From NCBI GenBank assembly GCA_028821195.1, contig JAPPHB010000064.1, forward strand, positions 62,001 through 126,000: DNA of 64,000 nucleotides, read 5' to 3'. A program made the translations under genes and the position numbers. A model generated the notes under the pieces. That model was not told the origin of the DNA and made no database searches. It saw only the letters and a program-made list of their open reading frames with translations. This DNA is from Gammaproteobacteria bacterium. GTDB taxonomy: Bacteria; Gemmatimonadota; Gemmatimonadetes; Longimicrobiales; Gaopeijiaceae. This document shows, one piece after another, positions 54,473 to 62,803 of this stretch; the first letter of the stretch is position 1; each line of letters starts with the position of its first letter.

Positions 54473-54598
54473 CGCGAAGCTGCGGGAGTGCCGGAGTCCC
54501 CTCGCCCTGCTACCATAGTCCATGCGGAGTGAAGAGCGTGAACACCTCCGCCACTGGCATCCCGATCGTCATAAAGGCCCGGATAAAGGAAGCAGAAC

Positions 54599-56068
54599 AT
54601 GAACGCTCGCCCCCTCATCATTATCGCCGCAGCAATGGCTCTCGGCTTTGCCCACGCACCGCTTCAGGCGCAGGACGGCAAGGACATGGTCGCCGCCTTC
54701 ATCGACGAGAACGCGGGCTCCTATTCGAGCATCGCTCAGGAGATCTGGGACCTGGCAGAGCTGGGTTATCTGGAGACGGAGAGCTCGGCCCTGCTGGCCG
54801 GCATGCTGGAGGCCGCCGGCTTCGAGGTGGAGATGGGGGTTGCGGGCATTCCCACCGCCTTCGTCGCCAGCTACCGCAACGGGGACGGCCCGGTCGTGGG
54901 CATCCTGGCGGAGTTCGACGCGCTCCCCGGCATCACCCAGGACCGGAGCCCCGAACGCACCCCCCTCCCCGGCAAGCTGGCGGGACACGCGTGCGGACAC
55001 CACCTGTTCGGGACGGGTTCGGCCGCCGCCGGCATCGCCGTCCGCCACTGGATGCAGGCCACGGACCAGACCGGAGAGGTGCGCGTCTACGGGACGCCGG
55101 CCGAGGAAGGCGGGGCGGGCAAGGTCTACATGGTGCGCGAGGGGCTCTTCGACGACGTCGACATCATGCTCCACTGGCATCCGGGTGACAGGAACTCCGC
55201 GGGCGCCTCAAGCAGCCTGGCCAACAAGTCCGCCAAGTTCCGCTTCTCCGGCGTGTCCGCGCACGCCGCCGGGGCGCCCGAGCGCGGGCGCTCGGCGCTG
55301 GACGGCGTGGAGGCCATGAACCACATGGTCAACCTGTTGCGCGAGCATGTTCCGCAGGAGACCCGCATCCACTACGTGATCACCTACGGCGGGGCAGCGC
55401 CCAACGTCGTGCCCGACTTCGCCGAGGTCTTCTACTACGTGCGCAACCCCGATCCGGCGAACGTGCACGAGATCTTCGAGCGGGTGGTGCAGACGGCGGT
55501 GGGCGCCGCGCTGGGGACCGGAACCGAGATGCGGTACGAGGTCATTCACGGCCTCTACAACATGCTCATCAACGTGACGCTGCAGGAGGCGATGCACGCC
55601 AACCTGGAGCGGGTCGGGGGCGTGCACTACACCGAGCAGGACCGCCGTTTCGCCGAAGCGCTGGCCAACCACCTGCCCGAGGACGCGCTTCCCATCGAAT
55701 CGGCGGCGGAAATCCAGCCCTTCTTCGTGACAGAGGAGGGAACCGGGGGCTCCACCGACGTGGCCGACGTGAGCTGGGCGGTGCCCACGGGCGGGGTGCG
55801 AACCGCCACCTGGGTGCCCGGCACCGCCGCTCATTCATGGCACGCAGTCGCGGCGGGCGGCACGCCCATCGGCGACAAGGGCATGGTGGTGGCGGCCAAG
55901 ACGCTGGCGATGACCGCGATCGACGTGTTCACCCGGCCCGACCTGGTGCAGGCGGCCAGGACGGAGCACGCGGACCGCATCCCCGAGGGCTGGGTCTACG
56001 AGCCGCTTCTGGGCGACCGCTTCCCGCCGCTCGACTATCGGCTGCCGGCGGGCGGGACGGGCCGTTAG
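54599..56068 (+). CDS. M20-family amidohydrolase (AbgB/aminobenzoyl-glutamate hydrolase-like), secreted
   Basis: A 489-residue metallo-aminoacylase with a signal peptide (IIIAAAMALGFAHAPLQAQ). Metal ligands are in LAGHACGHHLFG, GTPAEEGGAGK and DIMLHWHPGD; the lid domain begins near SAKFRFSGVSAHAAGAPERG. The C-terminal GTAAHSWHAVAAGG completes the site. Its relatives hydrolyse N-acyl or p-aminobenzoyl amino acids; export suggests scavenging of extracellular amides. AAGGAAG precedes the ATG. Confidence 0.87.
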   Translation: MNARPLIIIAAAMALGFAHAPLQAQDGKDMVAAFIDENAGSYSSIAQEIWDLAELGYLETESSALLAGMLEAAGFEVEMGVAGIPTAFVASYRNGDGPVVGILAEFDALPGITQDRSPERTPLPGKLAGHACGHHLFGTGSAAAGIAVRHWMQATDQTGEVRVYGTPAEEGGAGKVYMVREGLFDDVDIMLHWHPGDRNSAGASSSLANKSAKFRFSGVSAHAAGAPERGRSALDGVEAMNHMVNLLREHVPQETRIHYVITYGGAAPNVVPDFAEVFYYVRNPDPANVHEIFERVVQTAVGAALGTGTEMRYEVIHGLYNMLINVTLQEAMHANLERVGGVHYTEQDRRFAEALANHLPEDALPIESAAEIQPFFVTEEGTGGSTDVADVSWAVPTGGVRTATWVPGTAAHSWHAVAAGGTPIGDKGMVVAAKTLAMTAIDVFTRPDLVQAARTEHADRIPEGWVYEPLLGDRFPPLDYRLPAGGTGR

Positions 56069-56117
56069 GACGGGATCGGGAGGGTAGCAGCCAGGGGCGG
56101 CGACCCGCTCGCTTCCC

Positions 56118-57269
56118 CTAACCTGCCACCGCGAACTTCTGCACGCGCCGGCCCGTCGAGGCCTCGCCCACGTAGATGTTGCCCCGGGAGTCCACCGACA
56201 TGCCGTGCGGCCGGAGGAACTGGCCCACCTGCCGGCCGCCGCGGCCGAACTCGCCCACGACCTCCAGGTCGGAGCGGCGCAGGATCCACACCTTGTGGTT
56301 GGTGCCGTCGGCCAGATAGAGCCACTGCTCGGCGGCGTCCGGCGACAGCGCGATGACGAACGCCGACCCGGACGCCCGCGTGAGCGGGGCGATGGTCCTT
56401 TCGGTCACGTAGGTGCCGTCGCGCTGGAACACCTGGATTCGGTTGCCGCGCCGGTCCGCGACGTAGATCAGGCCGTCCGCCGAGCCGAACAGGCCGTGCA
56501 CGGTGGAGAACTGGGGCGGGAGCAGGCTGCCGGCGGTGCGGGCGCCATAGTCGTAGGTGGCCGCGTCGTCGGGAAGCTCTCCGTAGGCGCCCCAGTGGCG
56601 CAGGTACGCGCCCGTGTCTCCATCGAATACGATCACCCGCCGGTTGCGGTATCCGTCCGCGATGAACACCTCGTTGGTTTCGGGGTCGACCCAGATCCCG
56701 GCCGGGCCGCCGAGGAGCGCGGTGTCGGAGCTTCCGCCGTTCACGTCGTACTCGCCCAGCGTCATGAGGTGCTGTCCGTCGCGGGTGAACTTCATGACGC
56801 GATGGTGGCGGTAGGTGCCGATCCAGACATTGTCGTTGTGGTCGATGAAGAGCCCGTGCGAGTTGCGCGGGTACTCGGACACGTCCTGGGTGGCGGGATC
56901 GCCCCACCCCTGAACCACGTTGCCCTCCGGGTCGATCTCGAGCACGACGGGTGCGGGCACGCAGCACTCCCCGATGGGCGGATCCTGTACCGCGGAGATC
57001 TCCTCCGGCGTAAGCGTCTCGGGAAGATGCGTGATCCAGACGTGATCCCGGTCATCGACGAAGACCGACGTGATCGCGCCCAGGATCCAGTCATTGGGGA
57101 GTTCGCGCGGCCAGGTGGGATCGACTTCGAAGGATGGCGGACCGTTTCCGGAAGCAGCCGGGTTCTCGGCGGAGGCCGACGAGCCCGCCCCCGGCGCGCC
57201 CGATTCGGCACAGGCCAGGGACAGCGCCACGAGCGCGATGACGGACAGGCGCAGGGGAGATCGAGCCAT
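56118..57269 (-). CDS. NHL-repeat six-bladed propeller lipoprotein
   Basis: A 383-residue lipoprotein (LSLAC lipobox). NHL repeats are clear: SHGLFIDHNDNVWIGTYRHH, GPAGIWVDPETNEVFIADGY, HGLFGSADGLIYVADRRGNR, HGMSVDSRGNIYVGEASTGR. The layout resembles peptidyl-alpha-hydroxyglycine alpha-amidating lyase, but the enzyme activity is unproven. It is divergent from the DUF2911 gene at 57482. Confidence 0.82.
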   Translation of the reverse strand: MARSPLRLSVIALVALSLACAESGAPGAGSSASAENPAASGNGPPSFEVDPTWPRELPNDWILGAITSVFVDDRDHVWITHLPETLTPEEISAVQDPPIGECCVPAPVVLEIDPEGNVVQGWGDPATQDVSEYPRNSHGLFIDHNDNVWIGTYRHHRVMKFTRDGQHLMTLGEYDVNGGSSDTALLGGPAGIWVDPETNEVFIADGYRNRRVIVFDGDTGAYLRHWGAYGELPDDAATYDYGARTAGSLLPPQFSTVHGLFGSADGLIYVADRRGNRIQVFQRDGTYVTERTIAPLTRASGSAFVIALSPDAAEQWLYLADGTNHKVWILRRSDLEVVGEFGRGGRQVGQFLRPHGMSVDSRGNIYVGEASTGRRVQKFAVAG

Positions 57270-57481
57270 GGTTCCTCCAGTGAGCTGCGAGTCTTGCGTG
57301 GGTACCGCGCGTGGCCGGCTTCGCGAGACGATGCCGGACTCGGGACAACGTACAGGATGAAGGGGCTCCCCGCCCGTCGGCGTCCCGGGATCGGCTCCCC
57401 CTTCCTCCGCATGACCGGCTCATGTAGGATTGAGCGCGCTTTGCCCCCAACCTCGCAATTCACCTCACCCCGGAGGAACCG

Positions 57482-58099
57482 ATGAAGATGCTTCGGCCGC
57501 TGTGCTGTCTCGCCCTGGCGCTCGCCTTCGCCACCACCGTTCAGGCTCAGGACAGGCCGCTGAGCCCCCGCGGCGAGGCTGCCGCCCATGTGGGAGGCGC
57601 GTACAACTCGGAGGGCAGCTACGAGAACGGCTCGTGGGTCGTCGTTACCTACGGCCGCCCCATCCTCCGGGGCCGCGACCTGTTCGGCGCGGGCGACGAG
57701 TACGGGCAGGCCTTCCTGCGCGGGGCGCCGGTGTGGCGCGTCGGGGCCGACCAGTCCACCCGCTTCATGACCGAGACCGACCTGACCTTCCGCGGCCAGC
57801 GCCTCCCCGCCGGTGAATACAGCGTCTTCGCGGAACTCACCGAGAACGAGTGGACGCTCATCTTCGCCAACTGGGGCGTGAAGAACGACTTCCGCGAGGA
57901 GAACCCGGACGCCTTGTGGGGCGCCTACGGCTACACGCCCGACCGCGACGTTCTGCGCACCACCATGGACGTCTCGACGATCGCGATGTCCGCCGATCAG
58001 CTCAACATCACCTTCATGGACATGACGCCCCAGGGCGGTCTGTTCACGATCTGGTGGGACGACCAGGTGGCCACGGTGCCGTTCGAGGTGGCGCGGTAG
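57482..58099 (+). CDS. DUF2911 secreted protein
   Basis: A 205-residue protein with signal peptide (CLALALAFATTVQAQD). DUF2911 motifs: VTYGRPILRGRDLFGAGD, WRVGADQSTRFMTETDLT, LPAGEYSVFAELTENEWTLI. Unlike the paralogue at 42423 it has no lipobox. GGAGGAACC precedes the ATG. Function unknown. Confidence 0.85.
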   Translation: MKMLRPLCCLALALAFATTVQAQDRPLSPRGEAAAHVGGAYNSEGSYENGSWVVVTYGRPILRGRDLFGAGDEYGQAFLRGAPVWRVGADQSTRFMTETDLTFRGQRLPAGEYSVFAELTENEWTLIFANWGVKNDFREENPDALWGAYGYTPDRDVLRTTMDVSTIAMSADQLNITFMDMTPQGGLFTIWWDDQVATVPFEVAR

Positions 58100-58128
58100 G
58101 GGATCGCGTGTGGGCCCTTAGCCCGTGG

Positions 58129-59127
58129 TCAGCTTGAGGAGTCCGTTGGGGAACCGTACTCGCGGAGCGCGCGCTCCGTTGATTCGCAGCACTCCACGAA
58201 GGCATCGATTTCTTGCTCCGTAAACGGGCGTGTGAGTTGACACCTGAGGTACTTGCCGTGTTCGAGGAGTCCGGCAGCATTGCCTTGCGCCTGTAGTGCG
58301 TTGATCACTCGCTCCGGCGCGGCTGTACGCCCGAGGCCGTGTCGGTCGCGCAACGTCGTCCAGAGGGTCTGCTTATAGGTGGACTTGGGTGAGCGTCCCT
58401 CGCAGGCGACGAGACGGATGCCGCCAACGTCGACTCCCAGCGAAAACCCCCCTGGAGACCAACGGAGCGATAGCCCTCTTTCCCTCCCCCACGCCAGAAC
58501 ACGGGAGAGAACGGCCCTTCCACTGGTGTCAAGCGAGGCGAAGAACTCCCCCTCGTCAACGGGCGCCCTTGTGGTGGGCTTCGGCTTCTGCGGCGTCGAA
58601 GCGGCTACGACTTCCCGGGAGAGAAGCCGGTTGCCGTCATCGTCTTGAAAGAAGGTGAACTCCAGACAGGTGACTCCAAGTCCCTTCCTTGCCAGAAACG
58701 ACGCGGTCTGCTTTATCCCGGGAGCGATATGCTGCCCGACGACCACGACTCGTTGGTCCTTGTTGAACGCCACGGTCTCGGCGGAATCCAAGCCAAAACA
58801 ATCCCGGTGGCGTTTGGCCAAGGCGAGAGATTCATTGTTCTCATGCGAGCGGAGGAGTCCCTCCAGATCCTCGAAATCGAGCGTCTCGACATAGGAGGCA
58901 TATTCGAGCGCCTGCGCGATAATGTCCCGGGGTGTCCGGTCGCGTTTCAGCTCGACGACAACCGCGTTTCCTTCCCGATCAACGCCGAGCAAGTCAATGT
59001 ATCCTCCGAGGTTAGTGACCACCTGCCGCCCTACAACGAGCAGTCCCCCTTCTTCCAGGATTCCGCCTGGATTGGCTTCCAGCCACTCCTCAAGCGTGCT
59101 TTCTTCGTGTTCGGCGACCCCCATCAC
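58129..59127 (-). CDS. NucS-like (DUF91) PD-(D/E)XK endonuclease
   Basis: A 332-residue protein. The N-terminal nuclease domain has GGYIDLLGVDREGNAVVVEL, with catalytic D45 and E59-x-K61 in VELKRD, and LEYASYVETL, all as in NucS/EndoMS C-terminal domains. The C-terminal region (PVDEGEFFASLDTSGRAVLS) is unlike mismatch nuclease NucS, so it is a relative rather than an orthologue. It neighbours HigBA, in a small patch of defence or stress genes. The two adjacent ATG codons leave a one-residue doubt about the start. Confidence 0.75.
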   Translation of the reverse strand: MMGVAEHEESTLEEWLEANPGGILEEGGLLVVGRQVVTNLGGYIDLLGVDREGNAVVVELKRDRTPRDIIAQALEYASYVETLDFEDLEGLLRSHENNESLALAKRHRDCFGLDSAETVAFNKDQRVVVVGQHIAPGIKQTASFLARKGLGVTCLEFTFFQDDDGNRLLSREVVAASTPQKPKPTTRAPVDEGEFFASLDTSGRAVLSRVLAWGRERGLSLRWSPGGFSLGVDVGGIRLVACEGRSPKSTYKQTLWTTLRDRHGLGRTAAPERVINALQAQGNAAGLLEHGKYLRCQLTRPFTEQEIDAFVECCESTERALREYGSPTDSSS

Positions 59128-59224
59128 TTCGCGACCAGCCCGGAGTGGACTTCGCGAAAACTGCGAAGAACCACGGGCTGCTTCATCTGGCGACCTCCGG
59201 TTTCTGTAGTCCGATAACCCTCGC

Positions 59225-59254
59225 TTGACGAAACGTACCGTTACACGTTACGTT
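59225..59254. promoter_or_regulatory. Candidate promoter and operator of higBA
   Basis: TTGACG (59225-59230) stands 17 bases from TTACGT, and an inverted repeat AACGTA (59232-59237) / TACGTT (59249-59254) overlaps it. HigA-type antitoxins repress from such sites. The higB GTG at 59260 follows with no Shine-Dalgarno, suggesting a leaderless or very short-leader message. Confidence 0.4.
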
Positions 59255-59259
59255 CGGCC

Positions 59260-59541
59260 GTGATCAAAAGCTTCTCCGACAAGCGGGCTGCGGCCATCTT
59301 TTCCGGCCACGCCGTCAGGAGACTTCCCACACAGATCCAAGGGCGGGCTCGAGCCAAGCTGCTGACCATCGATGCTGCAGTCAGACTGGAAGATTTGCGA
59401 GTTCCACCTGGCAACCGGCTCGAAGCCCTGCGGGGAGACCGGAGTGGGTTCCACAGCATCCGCATTAACGAACAATGGCGCATCTGCTTCCGTTGGCGTG
59501 ACGGCGAAGCATGGGATGTGGAGATCGTAGACTACCATTGA
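59260..59541 (+). CDS. higB: HigB-type toxin (RelE superfamily)
   Basis: A 93-residue ribosome-dependent mRNA interferase. The N-terminus IKSFSDKRAAAIFSG, the helix LPTQIQGRARAKLLTIDAA, LEDLRVPPGNRLEALRGDR and FHSIRINEQWRICFRWRDG are HigB signatures. GTG 59260 is the start. The toxin-first gene order is characteristic of higBA. Confidence 0.9.
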   Translation: MIKSFSDKRAAAIFSGHAVRRLPTQIQGRARAKLLTIDAAVRLEDLRVPPGNRLEALRGDRSGFHSIRINEQWRICFRWRDGEAWDVEIVDYH

Positions 59542-59557
59542 AGGGACTTGGCGACTC

Positions 59558-59911
59558 ATGACCATCAGACGTGGAGACCTGGATCACCAGCGGGTGGATT
59601 TCTCCGATGTGGCATCAGGGAAGAGGCTCCCCCCGATACATCCCGGTGAGATTCTGCGGGCCGATTTCCTCCGGCCGATGGGACTCAGCGTGTACGGGCT
59701 AGCCCGGGCGCTGAAGGTTTCGAGACCGCGGGTAAACGATATCGTCCTGGGACGCCGCGCCATCAGCGTTGACACCGCGCTTCGGCTGGGGCGTTACTTC
59801 GGGACCACTCCGGAGTTCTGGATCCATCTTCAGACCCGCTACGATCTCGATGTCGCCGAACGGACGATCCGACCGGGCATTGAGCGCGAAATCGAACCGC
59901 GGGCCGCCTGA
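59558..59911 (+). CDS. higA: HigA-type antitoxin (Xre HTH)
   Basis: A 117-residue antitoxin. IHPGEILRADFLRPMGLSVY followed by GLARALKVSRPRVNDIVLGR and TALRLGRYFGTTPEFWIHLQ is the standard HigA DNA-binding fold. The N-terminal 25 residues are an extra acidic stretch. It starts 16 bases after higB and should neutralise it and autoregulate the operon. Confidence 0.92.
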   Translation: MTIRRGDLDHQRVDFSDVASGKRLPPIHPGEILRADFLRPMGLSVYGLARALKVSRPRVNDIVLGRRAISVDTALRLGRYFGTTPEFWIHLQTRYDLDVAERTIRPGIEREIEPRAA

Positions 59912-60029
59912 CGAGTTCACATAGCCCTGGGTTGACGGCCGCTTTTCCGCTTGCGCCGACCCCGTCCCCGGACCAGCTTTTCGGCATCACGTCGGACAGC
60001 TTCCGTGCACACAGGCAGGTGACGCGGTC

Positions 60030-61571
60030 ATGAACGTTCAGCAGACGCCTGCGCCCCTTGCGGCGCTGTCATCGCTGCTCCTCCTCGCAGCGTGCTCTCT
60101 CGCGCCCGCGCCATCGGTGCCGGAGCCGGTCGCCGAGCTTCCCGACAGCTTCGAGGGGGGCGAGGAGTCGGGGGCGTATGAGGCGAGGGAGTGGTGGACC
60201 ACTTTCCAGGACCCGGCGCTCAACACCGTCATCGACTCGGTGCTGGCCGCCAACTTCGACCTGGCCGAAGCGGTGGCCCGGGTGCAGCAGGCCAGGGCCC
60301 AGGCGGGGATCGCGCGCGCATCGCTCCTTCCCGCCATCCAGGCCAGCGCGAACGTCAGCGACACGGACAACCCGTCCAACGCCGGCTTCGGCCAGCAGTT
60401 CCGCGAGATCGCGGGTGATCGCCTGCCCGGCTTCGAGTTCCCCGAGCGCCTCGGTATCGAGACCTGGTCGCTGGGCGTCGACTTCGCGTACGAACTGGAC
60501 TTCTGGGGACGCGCCCGCAACGATTCGCGGGCCGCCGGGCAGGAGTACCTGGCGTCGGAGTCGGACTACCACGCGGCGCGCATCGGCGTCCTGTCCGAGA
60601 CCATCACGACCTACTTCGAAATCGCCGACCTGCGCAGGCGCGAAGCCCTCGCCCGCGAAACGATCGACGTCCTCCTGGAACGGGAGCAGCTCGCAGAGAC
60701 CCGCTACGACCGCGGGCTGGTCACTTCCTTCGAACTCTACCAGGTTCGCCAGGAACTTCGGAACACGCAGGCCGCCCTGCCGCAACTGGAGAGCCAACTG
60801 GTCAACGCCGAAGGGCGTCTGGCCGTTCTGGTGGGCGGCTTCCGCGAGAAGCTCGACGCGATCCTCCCCGATTCGCTGGCGCCGCTGCCGTCGAGCGATC
60901 CTGTCTCCGCGGGCGTGCCGGCCGACCTCCTGGTCCAGCGGCCGGACGTGCGCTCGGCGGGTCTGCGGCTCGAGGCCGCCCGCTTCACCATCGGCGCGCG
61001 CCGCGCCGAAATGCTCCCTTCCCTGTCGTTCTCGGGCACAATCGGGGTGCAGTCCGCCGACGCCGACGGACTCTTCAACGTCGACCAGTGGTTTCGCAAC
61101 CTGCTCGGCAACCTGACCGCGCCGATCTTCCGGGGAGGCCGCATCCGCAACAACATCGCGGTTGCGCACGCCCGCTTCGGTCAGGCGGCGGCCGCCTACG
61201 GGCGCACCGTAGTGACGGCGGTGCACGAGGTGGAGGCGGCGCTGGCGGCGCTCGGCAACGAAGGACGGCGCCACGAGTTCCTCGAATCGCAGCGGGAGGA
61301 GGCGCTTGCTTCGGTGGAGCTGCAGTCACGCCGCTACGCCGCCGGCGTGGGAGGCTACGTCGACTACCTCGACGCCGTGCGGGCGCTGCTCAACGTCGAG
61401 TCGACGCTCGCCGGCGCGCGCCGCGATCTGGCCCTGGCGCGCCTGGCGGTACACCGCTCTCTGGGCGGTGACTGGACCGTTCCGCCCGAGGAGCTCGAGG
61501 GCGCGCGCATGGTGCCCGCCGCTGAATCCGAAGGACAGGCCGACACGCCAACCGGGGGGACGGATAGATGA
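60030..61571 (+). CDS. RND efflux outer-membrane factor (NodT/OprM family lipoprotein)
   Basis: A 513-residue TolC-like lipoprotein (LLLAAC lipobox). WWTTFQDPALNTVIDSVLAA and the duplicated coiled-coil repeats (VARVQQARAQAGIARASLLP; RQELRNTQAALPQLESQLVN) are typical; VPADLLVQRPDVRSAGLRLE marks the NodT subgroup. It forms the outer-membrane tunnel for the downstream pump. The adaptor ATG overlaps its stop (61568-61571). Confidence 0.92.
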   Translation: MNVQQTPAPLAALSSLLLLAACSLAPAPSVPEPVAELPDSFEGGEESGAYEAREWWTTFQDPALNTVIDSVLAANFDLAEAVARVQQARAQAGIARASLLPAIQASANVSDTDNPSNAGFGQQFREIAGDRLPGFEFPERLGIETWSLGVDFAYELDFWGRARNDSRAAGQEYLASESDYHAARIGVLSETITTYFEIADLRRREALARETIDVLLEREQLAETRYDRGLVTSFELYQVRQELRNTQAALPQLESQLVNAEGRLAVLVGGFREKLDAILPDSLAPLPSSDPVSAGVPADLLVQRPDVRSAGLRLEAARFTIGARRAEMLPSLSFSGTIGVQSADADGLFNVDQWFRNLLGNLTAPIFRGGRIRNNIAVAHARFGQAAAAYGRTVVTAVHEVEAALAALGNEGRRHEFLESQREEALASVELQSRRYAAGVGGYVDYLDAVRALLNVESTLAGARRDLALARLAVHRSLGGDWTVPPEELEGARMVPAAESEGQADTPTGGTDR

Positions 61572-62803
61572 GCCGCCGCCGCAGTTTTCTGATCGCATCA
61601 GGCATCCTCGGGGGCGCCGTCGTCCTGGCGGCCGTCATGATCGCCCTGCGTCCCGACCCACCCCTGCGCGAGCCGGGCTCCCAGGCGCCGTTCGTCACGA
61701 CTGCCCTCGCCGCGGGCCGGGACGGCGCCATCCCGGTCTACAGCGCGGGCACGGTGCGTCCGCGCGCCGAGATCGATGTCGCCGCCCAGATCAACGGCAA
61801 GGTCGCGTCGGTCGCGCCCGCGTTCCTGAGCGGCGGGCGCGTGAGTGCGGGAGAGATCCTGTTCCGCATCGACGACGCGGACTACCTGAACCGCGTGCAG
61901 CAGGCGCGCGCCAACGTCGCCGCGCAGTTGGTCGCGCTCCTGCAGGCCGAGGAGGAGGCCCGCATTGCCCGCGCCGAGTACGAGGGGTTCCTGCGCCGGC
62001 GGGCGGACGATGCCCCCCCTCCGGGCGAAGCGAGCCCGCTTACGCTCCGGGAGCCGCAACTGGCCGCCGCCCGGGCTGCGCTGGCGCGGGACAGCGCCGC
62101 TCTCGCCGACGCGGAACTGGCGCTGGCGCGGACGGAGGTGCGCGCGCCCTTCAGCGGCATCGTGCGGACCGAGATGGTGGACGTCGGGCAGTTCGTGGCC
62201 GCCGGGCAGGGCGTGGGACGGCTCTACGCCGACGACGCCGTGGAGGTGGTGGTTCCCCTGTCGGACGCCGATGCGGCCCTCATTCCCGACCTCTGGATGC
62301 TGGACGCGGGTGATGGCGACGCAAGCGTCGAGGCCACGGTGATGGCGGAGTACGGAGATGCCTCGTACGCGTGGTCGGGATACGTGGACCGGGCCGAGGC
62401 CGCGCTGGACGAACAGACCCGCACGATCGACGTGGTGGTGCGCGTCCCCGACCCGTTCGCGGGCGGTCGGGCGATCACCTCCGAGGGCGACGGCGCGGAA
62501 GCGGAGGACGGCCCGGGCGGTCCGCCCCTCCTGGTCGGCCAGTTCGTGGAGGTGCGCATCGCCGGAGCCGCCCCGGAGCGCTACTTCACCGTGCCGCGTT
62601 CCGCGCTGCGGACCGGGAACGAAATCTGGGCGCTGCGCCAGGACACTCTGGTCACCATCGTCCCGGTGGGCGTCCTGCAGCGCGCCGACGAACTCGTGTA
62701 CGTCACCGGTGGCCTTGCGGAAGGACAGGCGGTTGTGCTGAGCGGCCTGCAGTTCGCCACCGAGGGCATGGTGGTGCGGACGAGCGCCGACGGGCCCGGA
62801 TGA
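61568..62803 (+). CDS. RND efflux periplasmic adaptor (membrane-fusion protein)
   Basis: A 411-residue HlyD/AcrA-type adaptor with an N-terminal anchor (FLIASGILGGAVVLAAVMIA). The lipoyl-like halves are IDVAAQINGKVASVAPAFLS and TEVRAPFSGIVRTEMVDVGQ, the alpha-hairpin is in between, and the beta-barrel and membrane-proximal domains end with AEGQAVVLSGLQF. ATGA overlaps couple it on both sides, to the outer-membrane factor and to the permease. Confidence 0.92.
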   Translation: MSRRRSFLIASGILGGAVVLAAVMIALRPDPPLREPGSQAPFVTTALAAGRDGAIPVYSAGTVRPRAEIDVAAQINGKVASVAPAFLSGGRVSAGEILFRIDDADYLNRVQQARANVAAQLVALLQAEEEARIARAEYEGFLRRRADDAPPPGEASPLTLREPQLAAARAALARDSAALADAELALARTEVRAPFSGIVRTEMVDVGQFVAAGQGVGRLYADDAVEVVVPLSDADAALIPDLWMLDAGDGDASVEATVMAEYGDASYAWSGYVDRAEAALDEQTRTIDVVVRVPDPFAGGRAITSEGDGAEAEDGPGGPPLLVGQFVEVRIAGAAPERYFTVPRSALRTGNEIWALRQDTLVTIVPVGVLQRADELVYVTGGLAEGQAVVLSGLQFATEGMVVRTSADGPG

